Origin: Chitinophagaceae bacterium
GTDB lineage: Bacteria > Bacteroidota > Bacteroidia > Chitinophagales > Chitinophagaceae
Direction of reading: 5' to 3'
NCBI GenBank assembly: GCA_026415715.1
Contig: JAOAGO010000020.1
Location: 1 to 50,181, forward strand
DNA length: 50,181 nucleotides
Position numbers and translations under genes: made by a program. Positions 26,354 to 34,120 of this stretch are shown here, piece after piece; positions within the stretch are counted from its first letter, which is position 1; each line of letters begins with the position of its first letter. Under the pieces are notes generated by a model. The model worked only from the letters and a program-made list of their open reading frames with translations, did no database searches and was not told the origin of the DNA.

Positions 26354-27345
26354 TGTATGGTATTTTTTTGCTGTGTAATAAAATAATTTCGTTCCGGTTT
26401 AACGGTTAATAACTGATTTGGTGGTTGAATGGTTTGCTGATATGTTGGTAGAAATAATTCATTTCTCAAGCGGGATAAAAAATGATTCATGCCCGGACGC
26501 TGCCGATAGCTTCGCAAGGCGTTTAGATGTATAAATGCATGTGCAACCATACTTTCGCCTGTCAGGGCTTCCGCCAGTTTATATCCTTCGTAGTGTACAA
26601 TCTGGGAGTGCCCGTCTGCCGAATGGGCGGGTAAAGATGTATTAAAAATACCCGCAGAGTTGGCGCTGACCACATAAGCCATATTTTCCAATGCTCTGGC
26701 CAGTTTGGCGATGTTTTTAGGAGAAAGGATGGCCTGGGCTGCCTCACTGGTATTGTGACAAAAAATTTCAGCTCCTTTCAGCGCCAGCGATCTTGCAATT
26801 TCCGGATAAAGTATTTCTTCGCTGGCAATGCAAGCCAGACAGCCGATGGGTGTTTCGGCTACCGGAAATAAACTGTCTTCGCCGTAACATTTTATATATT
26901 CCTGCAACACATCATGTGGCGTTGGCGTAAACAAACTGATCAGTCTTCGGTATCGGAGAATGGTTTCCCCTTCCGGTGAAAGGATAAAACTGACCTGAAA
27001 ATAGAGATCCGGAAAACAAGAATCTTTTTCATAGAGATTTCCGCTTAGATAAATATCTGCCTGTCTGGAAATTTCGGATAAACTTTGATAAATTTCATCA
27101 TCGGGTTCAAGGGCTGCTTTTTCTTTCCATTCTTCAAGGGTTTCCTGCAACGGATACCCGGTAAGAAAATATTCGGGCAAAACCACAAGGCGAAGATCAT
27201 GACCGATAAATTGTTTTGCAGCCAGAATCTGCTCCCTGATACGTGAAACCGATTTTCGGATCAGGGCCATACTTTCCGACCGGGAACGACAGGAATTTAC
27301 CGCCTCGCAACGGGTCTGAAGCGCCAGTGCTTTGTAAGTTTCCAA
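26320..27345 (-). CDS. Nitrilase-superfamily protein with substituted catalytic residues
   Basis: Carbon-nitrogen hydrolase fold, 341 residues, no signal peptide. The order of motifs is normal: E58 in VVLPEYFLTGYP, then the lysine-site segment, then the elbow IGCLACIASEEILYPEIARSL. By eye the catalytic lysine position is R134 (LRYRRLIS) and the cysteine position six residues before the proline is S175. A cysteine at 172 lies three residues off. It is therefore either a pseudo-enzyme or uses different chemistry. The start is a TTG at 27345, since an upstream ATG is out of frame. It heads the leftward operon, with the divergent dyad directly upstream. Confidence 0.82.
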   Translation of the reverse strand: METYKALALQTRCEAVNSCRSRSESMALIRKSVSRIREQILAAKQFIGHDLRLVVLPEYFLTGYPLQETLEEWKEKAALEPDDEIYQSLSEISRQADIYLSGNLYEKDSCFPDLYFQVSFILSPEGETILRYRRLISLFTPTPHDVLQEYIKCYGEDSLFPVAETPIGCLACIASEEILYPEIARSLALKGAEIFCHNTSEAAQAILSPKNIAKLARALENMAYVVSANSAGIFNTSLPAHSADGHSQIVHYEGYKLAEALTGESMVAHAFIHLNALRSYRQRPGMNHFLSRLRNELFLPTYQQTIQPPNQLLTVKPERNYFITQQKNTIQWLLEKNILKK

Positions 27346-27384
27346 ATTGCTGAATTTTTATCTGCATGGCAAGTTAAAGAAAAA

Positions 27385-27403
27385 TAGTTAATGAAATTAA
27401 CTA
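27385..27403. promoter_or_regulatory. Palindromic operator candidate in the divergent promoter region
   Basis: TAGTTAATGAAATTAACTA is a perfect 8-bp inverted repeat with a 3-nt spacer. It lies in the middle of the 73-bp region between the divergent nitrilase-fold and FAD-dehydrogenase genes. Weak -7-like boxes flank it on both sides (TATTTTTC leftward, CTAATTTG rightward). This is the layout expected for one repressor controlling both operons. No regulator gene lies in the cluster. Confidence 0.5.
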
Positions 27404-27418
27404 ATTTGCCGTTGGATT

Positions 27419-28885
27419 ATGTCTTCTCCGGATATGATAATTATCGGTGCCGGTTCGGCCGGAATGATGTGTGCCATACATGCAGCCTTACGTGGCAAAC
27501 GATGTTTGGTTATGGAAAAAAGTCATCATCCGGGCGGAACATTACATCTTTCGGCCGGTCATTTAAGTGGAGCCGGAACCCGCAGACAAAAAATGATGCA
27601 TATAGAGGATTCGCCCGATTTACACTTTGACGATATCAGGCGAATCAGCCGAAACACCATGAATCCTGTAATATGCCGGAAAGCCGTAACACTGGCTTCA
27701 TCAACAATAGACTGGCTCGAAGATCATGGATATACATTTGCCGCCAATACACCGGCTATTATTTACGGTCATGAACCGTATTCCGTACCCCGAACATACT
27801 TTTCAGTACAGGATTATTCAGGCGGGCCGATCATGAAACCCGGAAAAGCAGTACTGAATGTGCTTTTGCCGATCTGGAATCGTTTGGTGCAGGAAGAAAA
27901 AATTTTTTTTCAGCCCGATACCCGGCTCACCGGAGTGGAAATGAAAAATTATGAAGTTACGGCTTTACGCTTTTTATCTTCAGGCCAATCAACCATAAGA
28001 TGGGAAGTAAATCACAAACCGGTTGTCCTGACAACGGGTGGCTATGCTTCCAATCCCGAATTATTTGCCAGAATTCATTTTCCTGAGGGATATTCAAAAA
28101 TCAAATATCCTTGTCCGGAGCGTCTGATCAGTTCGGCTAGCATAACCTCAGACGGAAGCGGATTACAACTGGCATCAGAGATTGGCGCCATCATAACCGG
28201 AGCAGAAAAACATATTTCAACACTTGGCGGACTTGAGCTTGAGCCTCAAAGCGGTCGGGCAGATTTCTGGACAGCCTGGGCCAGAGTGAGCAACGCAAAA
28301 GACCGACCTCCCCGCGAAATTTATGTAAATGATGAAGGTAAACGATTTATGAATGAATGGGAATTATCCGTAGATGCCAGGGAGCGAAAAGTATTGCAAC
28401 AACCTCATCAGCGGTTTTGGGTAATTTTTGATGAAGCTTCATTGCAGGATGGAAGTACGGTAGTAGTGCAATGGAATGCTGAAAAACTGAAAGAAGAATG
28501 CCTTAATGAAAAAGTGGTTTGGCAGGCGCCCACACTGAGCGAGTTAGCTCAAAAAACAGGATTACCCGAATCGGAATTCTTAAAAACGATTGAGGAATAT
28601 AACCGACAAGCTGAAGCCGAAAAGCACAACGGCGCCGGAAAATCACCCATAAAGCACCCCCCTTTTTATGCTTTACTGACGTATGCTTTTTCACTGATCA
28701 GTTTTGCCGGCTTACTGACCAATGAATACTTACAAATCATGCATCAGGATGGAAAAGAAATGAAAAATTTTTTTGCCGCCGGAGAAATTCTTGGCGCCGG
28801 CAGTACCAGCGGAAATGCTTTTTGCGGAGGTATGCTGCTTACCCCGGCTTTAAGTTTCGGAAAATGGCTTGGCGAAAATTTATAA
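27419..28885 (+). CDS. FAD-dependent dehydrogenase, fumarate reductase / ketosteroid-dehydrogenase-like
   Basis: Flavoprotein of 488 residues with an N-terminal FAD-binding fold (MIIIGAGSAGMMCAIHAALRGK, then GGTLHLSAGHLSGAG). It has the superfamily C-terminal FAD segment NFFAAGEILGAGSTSGNAFCGGMLLTPALSFG. The capping domain carries the usual PREIYVNDEGKRFMNE motif. Members of this superfamily add or remove hydrogens across a carbon-carbon bond next to a carbonyl. The substrate is unknown. There is no signal peptide. It is the first gene of the rightward operon and ends 10 nt before the reductase gene. Confidence 0.88.
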   Translation: MSSPDMIIIGAGSAGMMCAIHAALRGKRCLVMEKSHHPGGTLHLSAGHLSGAGTRRQKMMHIEDSPDLHFDDIRRISRNTMNPVICRKAVTLASSTIDWLEDHGYTFAANTPAIIYGHEPYSVPRTYFSVQDYSGGPIMKPGKAVLNVLLPIWNRLVQEEKIFFQPDTRLTGVEMKNYEVTALRFLSSGQSTIRWEVNHKPVVLTTGGYASNPELFARIHFPEGYSKIKYPCPERLISSASITSDGSGLQLASEIGAIITGAEKHISTLGGLELEPQSGRADFWTAWARVSNAKDRPPREIYVNDEGKRFMNEWELSVDARERKVLQQPHQRFWVIFDEASLQDGSTVVVQWNAEKLKEECLNEKVVWQAPTLSELAQKTGLPESEFLKTIEEYNRQAEAEKHNGAGKSPIKHPPFYALLTYAFSLISFAGLLTNEYLQIMHQDGKEMKNFFAAGEILGAGSTSGNAFCGGMLLTPALSFGKWLGENL

Positions 28886-28895
28886 AAAACAAGTC

Positions 28896-29885
28896 ATGAA
28901 AAATAAAAAAATAGTACTGGCTCATCGTCCGGAAGGCATGGTGAAAAACGCTGATTTCAGTATTATGGAAGATACAGTACCCGGAATTCAGGAAGGCGAG
29001 CTGCTGATTGAAAATATGTACATCAGTATTGACCCTGCTATTCGCGGATGGATGAACCACGGAAAAACATACATAAAGGGTGTAGAAATCGGTGAAACGA
29101 TGAGGGCATTTGCCGCCGGAATGGTGATTGAATCACGGCATTCCGGTTATAAACCCGGAGATTATGTTCAGGGAATGACGGGGGCACAGAAATATGCCGT
29201 CAGTAACGGAAACTTTTTAATAAAGTGCAATACTGCCGTTGCGCCTTTAAGCTGGCATCTGGGGATTTTGGGGATGCCGGGAATGACAGCTTATTTCGGA
29301 ATGATGGAAAAAGCGAAAGTAAAAAAAGGCGACACGGTACTGATCAGCGGCGCTGCCGGAACGGTAGGCAGTCTGGCCGGACAAATAGCCAAAAATGAAG
29401 GATGCCGGGTAATCGGTATTGCGGGTGGATCTGAGAAATGTGCTTTTCTGAAGTCCATAGGGTTTGAAGAAGCCATTGATTACAAAAACGAATCCGTTAC
29501 GGAAGCCCTTTCCGGGATATGCCCTTCCGGCATTGATGTTTTTTTTGACAATGTGGGTGGAAAAATTCTGGATGAGGCATTACTGCATCTGGCCCGAAAT
29601 GCCCGGGTCATCATTTGCGGAGCCATTTCTCAATATAACAGTTCACAAACAGAAGGAATACGAAACTATTTGAAGATTGTAACAGCGAGAGCTACCCTGT
29701 GCGGATTGATTGTATTTGATTATTTTGATCGTTATAATGAAGCGCTGGATTATTTTTATTCCATGATTCAAAACAAAAAAATAGTTTACCGTGAACAGAT
29801 TCTGGAAGGCATTGAATGTTTTCCTGCGGCTTTAGCTATGCTTTTTAAAGGAGAAAATAAAGGAAAGCTGATTCTGAAAATTTAA
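28896..29885 (+). CDS. NADP-dependent oxidoreductase, PTGR/CurA type (zinc-free MDR)
   Basis: Medium-chain reductase of 329 residues resembling prostaglandin reductase and the alkenal/one reductase CurA. It would reduce an alpha,beta-unsaturated carbonyl with NADPH. N-terminal part: YISIDPAIRGWMN. The GMPGMTAYFGMMEKAKVKKGDTV lead-in and the glycine-rich loop ISGAAGTVGS (about 150-160) are typical. No zinc-binding cysteines are seen. The ATG at 28896 is chosen over an upstream TTG that overlaps the previous gene. It sits 10 nt after the FAD dehydrogenase and 9 nt before the VOC-like gene. Confidence 0.9.
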   Translation: MKNKKIVLAHRPEGMVKNADFSIMEDTVPGIQEGELLIENMYISIDPAIRGWMNHGKTYIKGVEIGETMRAFAAGMVIESRHSGYKPGDYVQGMTGAQKYAVSNGNFLIKCNTAVAPLSWHLGILGMPGMTAYFGMMEKAKVKKGDTVLISGAAGTVGSLAGQIAKNEGCRVIGIAGGSEKCAFLKSIGFEEAIDYKNESVTEALSGICPSGIDVFFDNVGGKILDEALLHLARNARVIICGAISQYNSSQTEGIRNYLKIVTARATLCGLIVFDYFDRYNEALDYFYSMIQNKKIVYREQILEGIECFPAALAMLFKGENKGKLILKI

Positions 29886-29894
29886 ACGCAGTAT

Positions 29895-31019
29895 ATGAAA
29901 ATATTTTTCGCCATCTTTTTCGGCTTGTCCGGATGTATTCCTGCGGTCATTTCCCAAACTCATCACGGAAGGCCTTTACCCAATACAGGAATCAGCGGGG
30001 TTTATGAAGTGGTGCTGGGCTGTAAAGATGCACAATTTGCGATTCGTTATTTTTCTGAATTTGGTTTCCGGGTGGTTGACAGCGCAACATTTTCACCCGA
30101 ACAGGCTCAGCAGTTATACGGCTATAAAGCATTATTAAAAAGTTATCGCTTACAGAACGGCGAAACAGACAGTCACGGACTGCTCAGAATTCATCAATGG
30201 AGCAACTGGCTTGGCCCGGGCGTTGGTTACAGTGAACCGGAAACCATCGGCAGCCGGATGGCCGTAATGATGACCGAAGATATTCACCGGCTTTATGATA
30301 TATACAGTGCCCTGAGAGACAAAAAAGAAAAATGGTTGCCCACGCCGCCCGTGTCTGATGATTTGTTTGGTTTAAACAAACCCGACAGTATTTCTTTTTT
30401 CAAAAGACCGGTGTATGTAAAGGAAAATGCGGTGTATGGCGAATTTTTTAATCATGTATTCTTTCAGCGTTACGGATATTCTATTCCGGGCTACGGAACC
30501 ATCAACAAAAATGCGCCGCTGAAAACAAGCGAATTTACCCATCATGACTGGATCATTAAAGTAGACAGCATGGAACAACTTTATTATTTACAAACCGCAC
30601 TGGGTCTGAAAGCAGAAAAAGAACCTGTCGTGGACGGTGATTATTTAAAAGGTCCGAAAGAAGTGTTTATGATGCGTCCGGGTTACAGTCATTACTACAT
30701 GGGATTTGTGAGTCCGAATAATATTTGCGGTAAGCTTAAATTTTTTATGCCTTTGAGTCCTAAGCCCGACAAAAGCAGGCATCAGCGAATCGGCGAGCCG
30801 GGAATTACCCTGCATACATTTTTTGTACCCGAGCTGGAAAAAGTGTATCAACTGGTAAAAGAACATCAACTGAATCCGGGGAAAATTGTTAAAAATGAAT
30901 TCGGAGAAAAATCATTTATGTTTAAGGGCCCTGAAGGGGCTTTATGGCAGATTCTGGAAAAGAAAACAACCGTTAATCGCCCCGAAACACAGATTAAAAT
31001 TGTTTTTACCAATAATTAA
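29895..31019 (+). CDS. Exported VOC/glyoxalase-like protein
   Basis: A protein of 374 residues with an N-terminal export signal. The signal either ends in a lipobox (GLSGC, Cys14) or is cut later near VISQ. The mature protein appears to hold repeated vicinal-oxygen-chelate units: one from about 35 (ISGVYEVVLGCKDAQFAIRYFSEFGF), one from about 205 (FTHHDWIIKVDSMEQLYYLQTALGL), and a terminal FMFKGPEGALWQILEKK strand typical of VOC domains. Metal ligands cannot be assigned with confidence. VOC enzymes include ring-cleaving dioxygenases, isomerases and resistance proteins, so the reaction is open. Its position, 9 nt after the reductase, puts it in the rightward operon. Confidence 0.75.
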   Translation: MKIFFAIFFGLSGCIPAVISQTHHGRPLPNTGISGVYEVVLGCKDAQFAIRYFSEFGFRVVDSATFSPEQAQQLYGYKALLKSYRLQNGETDSHGLLRIHQWSNWLGPGVGYSEPETIGSRMAVMMTEDIHRLYDIYSALRDKKEKWLPTPPVSDDLFGLNKPDSISFFKRPVYVKENAVYGEFFNHVFFQRYGYSIPGYGTINKNAPLKTSEFTHHDWIIKVDSMEQLYYLQTALGLKAEKEPVVDGDYLKGPKEVFMMRPGYSHYYMGFVSPNNICGKLKFFMPLSPKPDKSRHQRIGEPGITLHTFFVPELEKVYQLVKEHQLNPGKIVKNEFGEKSFMFKGPEGALWQILEKKTTVNRPETQIKIVFTNN

Positions 31020-31033
31020 CCAAACTGAGTTTT

Positions 31034-31894
31034 ATGAAAAACGGATTTGTAGCATTATGCCTGCTTATTTCGGCTTTCTGTTATGCCCAGAAAAAATTAA
31101 ATCTGGATTCGGCAAGGGATAATCTTGATGCCTATATCAAAATGAGAGTTTCACTTGACAGTAATGAACATCCTGTTTTTTACAATGCGGGGAAAATATA
31201 TGCCTATGAGCCGGATAAGCCATGGAAACATTTGTTTGATTTTGAAATGTTCAATATAGCCAGGGCTGTAAAAATGCCCGGCGACAGCGGATATTATCTT
31301 CTGACGCGGGAATTATTAGTGTATAAAGACCCGAAAACCGGTAAAATTTTAGATGAATGGGTTAACCCATGGACAAACGAAAAGGTTGAGGTTTTTCATG
31401 TATGGAATGATCCGGTAAACCAGATTTTCCGTTACGGAAAATTTTTCTGTGAATTTCAGAAACAAAACGGAAGAATCAGTCTGTACAACGATGTTCCCCT
31501 GCATTATCCCAGCCCTTTACATCCGGCCGAATGGCCTGAAAACAGCCGAAGCGAATGGTATCAGGGCGCCGAAATGTTTAACTTCTTTTGTCATGAAAAA
31601 GACCTTGTTAATGCAAAAGTGAAAAATGTAATGCCCGTTCAGATTTCCTGGACACGATTCGGTGATTTTCTGCCCTGGATGAAAATGGGGAAACGTCCGG
31701 GTAATCTTTTATACCATGGCAGAGGTTACAAGCTAAAATCTTTTCAGGATTTGCCCGCTCATTTAAAAGATTATGTGATGAAAAATCATCCGGAATATTC
31801 AAAGGCGCCGCAAAAATACAGCTCGCCAAACATGACCAGTTGGAGATATTATAAAAAAGTGATGGAAGAACGAAAGAAGAGGAATACACCGTAA
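31034..31894 (+). CDS. DUF1838 family protein, exported (rightward paralogue)
   Basis: A protein of 286 residues with a signal peptide (cut near CYAQ). The DUF1838 pattern is fuller than in the leftward copy: NLDAYIKMRVSLD, GKIYAYEP, LVYKDPKTGKILDEWVNPWTN, VFHVWNDPVNQ, and the shared WTRFGDFLPW motif. Its function is unknown. It lies 14 nt after the VOC-like gene and ends the rightward operon. The two DUF1838 copies differ strongly, so they are unlikely to be a recent duplication and may form a heteromer or handle successive steps. Confidence 0.85.
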   Translation: MKNGFVALCLLISAFCYAQKKLNLDSARDNLDAYIKMRVSLDSNEHPVFYNAGKIYAYEPDKPWKHLFDFEMFNIARAVKMPGDSGYYLLTRELLVYKDPKTGKILDEWVNPWTNEKVEVFHVWNDPVNQIFRYGKFFCEFQKQNGRISLYNDVPLHYPSPLHPAEWPENSRSEWYQGAEMFNFFCHEKDLVNAKVKNVMPVQISWTRFGDFLPWMKMGKRPGNLLYHGRGYKLKSFQDLPAHLKDYVMKNHPEYSKAPQKYSSPNMTSWRYYKKVMEERKKRNTP

Positions 31895-32036
31895 CGGAAA
31901 TTTTGGGCAGGAAAAACTTGAATTTAGCGACCGGAGGTTTTAAATGATTGATAACCTCTAAGCCATTTTTAACAAAATCGGTGAAGCTTTTTTAACAAAT
32001 AATTTGTTCCCTTAAGCAAAACTTTATTTTTGAGCC

Positions 32037-33149
32037 TCAGAGTGCTTCTTTGCCATATTTTTTATAATAGGCAATCAGCCATACCACCACTTCCTGATAG
32101 CTTCTTTTTCCCGACGGTTGATTGTTGGCTTTCAGATAATGATTATAAAACCACATGATGACAGGCTCAATGGGGTTTTTATATTTTCTGAGATAGTTTC
32201 TGAATTCTTCGGCATCTGCTTTTACCTGCGGATGAGAGGAACTGAACAGCGCCTTGGCCCTGGCTGAGTCCCGAAGCGACAGTTCATCGAGCGCATACAT
32301 ATACATTCCGTTATAAATGGAATAACGGAAAGCGTAATGTTCATATTCTTTACCTGCCAGATAAGCTACAAAGTTGGCTTCATTTTCTTTGGCATAACCC
32401 ACCTGATGCGCTACTTCATGCAGCGTAACAAAAGGTTCCATAAAGCGGGGAATAGTAGTGTTTACCTGCGCTTCGCCGGAAAAAGCATTATAATATCCCT
32501 GAAAGCCGAGATAATTTCCCAGGTAGCTGAATAAAGACGGTTTAATGGAAGGGATTTTGTAGGCGAGATAAGGATATTGATACGAAGAATACCGGAAAGC
32601 ATTGACCGCATGTTGAAATAAAATTTTTTTACGGTTCAGGCTGTCCCTTTGCGTTTTGGTGGCAAACTGAGCGTAGTAATTTGTTTTTTCCTGCAACAGA
32701 ACAGCAAGGGTATCCAGATCCTGCAGGGAATATCGTTTTAAATGCAAACCCAGTTGCCATGCAATGCCTTTGCGATTATAATTCAGCCCCCAGCACAAAT
32801 TAAAAACCACGTACAGCAACAGCACAAAAAAGAGAAGATGTTGTAAACCGGTAACCATATAGCTTCGGGTAAATTTCCGGCGCCAGAGGGTTTTTATCAG
32901 ATTGCCGGTTTTGTACAAAATGATCAGACAAAAAAAGATATACAGCAAATCGCCGATGCTGAAAGGAATCCAACCGAATAAAAACCGTTGCAGGCGGGAA
33001 ATCAGGGGATAAAATGTATTACTGTAGTTGCGTTCAACCCAGTCCGGATATAATGAAACCCATTTTATGAACACCGAAAGCAGGATGACCAGCACCCAGC
33101 TTTTGCTTTTCATGAGTTTGGAAAAAAAACGTGCGATAATCTTTTGCAA
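32037..33149 (-). CDS. DUF3810 membrane protein with zinc-metallopeptidase motif
   Basis: A protein of 370 residues with three hydrophobic segments near the N-terminus (about 18-36, 62-82 and 103-120), followed by an extracytoplasmic domain. The domain contains HEVAH (244-248) with glutamates 7-9 residues later in AKENEANF, matching a gluzincin-like H-E-x2-H arrangement. The family is DUF3810, common in Bacteroidota and uncharacterised; proteolytic activity is inferred. A -7 box lies 32 nt upstream. It is convergent with the end of the DUF1838 operon. Confidence 0.85.
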   Translation of the reverse strand: MQKIIARFFSKLMKSKSWVLVILLSVFIKWVSLYPDWVERNYSNTFYPLISRLQRFLFGWIPFSIGDLLYIFFCLIILYKTGNLIKTLWRRKFTRSYMVTGLQHLLFFVLLLYVVFNLCWGLNYNRKGIAWQLGLHLKRYSLQDLDTLAVLLQEKTNYYAQFATKTQRDSLNRKKILFQHAVNAFRYSSYQYPYLAYKIPSIKPSLFSYLGNYLGFQGYYNAFSGEAQVNTTIPRFMEPFVTLHEVAHQVGYAKENEANFVAYLAGKEYEHYAFRYSIYNGMYMYALDELSLRDSARAKALFSSSHPQVKADAEEFRNYLRKYKNPIEPVIMWFYNHYLKANNQPSGKRSYQEVVVWLIAYYKKYGKEAL

Positions 33150-33180
33150 GTTGTTCTGTTTTAACGAATAACAAATTTTG

Positions 33181-33188
33181 CAAATCTA
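33181..33188 (-). promoter_or_regulatory. -7 box of the DUF3810 gene
   Basis: TAGATTTG on the minus strand matches TAnnTTTG and leaves a leader of about 25 nt before the start at 33149. No clear -33 TTG is found. Confidence 0.45.
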
Positions 33189-33243
33189 ATTTCTTTAAAG
33201 GAAAAAAATGTCAGTGAAATCCTAAAGATTCAAAGCTTTACCC

Positions 33244-33251
33244 TACCTTTG
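33244..33251 (+). promoter_or_regulatory. -7 box of the DUF177-rpmF-plsX operon
   Basis: TACCTTTG matches TAnnTTTG. Just downstream, 33253-33258 and 33265-33270 form a 6-bp stem with an A6 loop, so the mRNA would begin with or close to a small hairpin. The -33 element is not evident. Confidence 0.55.
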
Positions 33252-33284
33252 CACTCCCAAAAAAGGGGGTAAAATCTCTGGGTT

Positions 33285-33836
33285 ATGAGTCGCAGCCGGG
33301 AATTTGAAATAGCATTTGTTGGGTTGAAGGCTGGGATTCATGAGTTTATGTATCGTATTGACGACAGCTTCTTTGAAAAATATTCCGAACAGGATTTCAC
33401 CAACTGTCAGGCCGAAGTGAAACTGACTTTGGATAAAAAAAGCAGTTACATGTTTCTGAAATTTGAAATTGGCGGAAAGCTGGAAGTGATCTGCGACAGA
33501 TGCAACAGCCGGCTTCCTATTGAATTGTGGGATGAATTTGGCATTACATTAAAAATTTCAGAAAATCCGGAACTGATGAATGAGCAGGAAAATGACGCTG
33601 ACGTTTACTATATCGGAAAAGGAGACAGTTATTTTGACGTAGCAGACTGGATTTATGAATTTATCAATCTGAGCATACCCATGCAAAAAGTGTGCTCTTA
33701 TGAAAATATGGACGGGCCGTATTGCGATGCAAAAGCCAGGGAAATTTTAAAACAAATGACCGTACACCCGTCTGTAAATTCAAAAACCAAAAACCCCATC
33801 TGGAAGGGACTTGAAAATTTCAAGAATTTTGATTAA
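33285..33836 (+). CDS. DUF177/YceD family protein
   Basis: YceD family, associated in other bacteria with 23S rRNA accumulation and nearly always encoded next to rpmF. It has 183 residues. The central motif CDRC (C70 and C73) and a second cysteine pair (C137, C147) could bind zinc. The acidic segment around residue 100 (NEQENDAD) is typical. It starts with ATG about 30 nt after the predicted transcription start and is followed by rpmF after 18 nt, the usual arrangement. Confidence 0.88.
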   Translation: MSRSREFEIAFVGLKAGIHEFMYRIDDSFFEKYSEQDFTNCQAEVKLTLDKKSSYMFLKFEIGGKLEVICDRCNSRLPIELWDEFGITLKISENPELMNEQENDADVYYIGKGDSYFDVADWIYEFINLSIPMQKVCSYENMDGPYCDAKAREILKQMTVHPSVNSKTKNPIWKGLENFKNFD

Positions 33837-33854
33837 CCTTTTAATGTACTGAAT

Positions 33855-34052
33855 ATGCCTAATCCAAAACGAAGACATAGCCAGCAACGGAGCGCAAAGC
33901 GCAGAACGCATTACAAAGCCAAACCGGCAACTTTCAGCACTGACGCTACCACCGGCGAAACGCATATCCGCCACAGGGCTCATGTAAGCGAGGGAAAGCT
34001 TTATTATAAAGGCAAAGTAGTAGCAGAAAAGGCCCCCAAAAAGGTGCTTTAA
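33855..34052 (+). CDS. rpmF: 50S ribosomal protein bL32
   Basis: A protein of 65 residues with the bL32 N-terminus PNPKRRHSQQRSAKRRTHYKA and the conserved HRAHVSEGKLYYKGKVV. It lacks the four zinc-binding cysteines of C+ forms: a Ser/Ile/Arg-type C- version. Position between DUF177 and plsX is the standard order. Confidence 0.95.
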   Translation: MPNPKRRHSQQRSAKRRTHYKAKPATFSTDATTGETHIRHRAHVSEGKLYYKGKVVAEKAPKKVL

Positions 34053-34120
34053 TTCCCTGCCTTTTAAGTTATCCAGTTGCCTTTCTTTTTTCGCTTCATG
34101 CCACCAAATAAATGTTTCGT

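Noticed and set aside
28869-28895. TTG at 28869 as start of the reductase gene
   Set aside because: It overlaps the FAD dehydrogenase coding end. The ATG at 28896, 10 nt after the stop, gives the family N-terminus.
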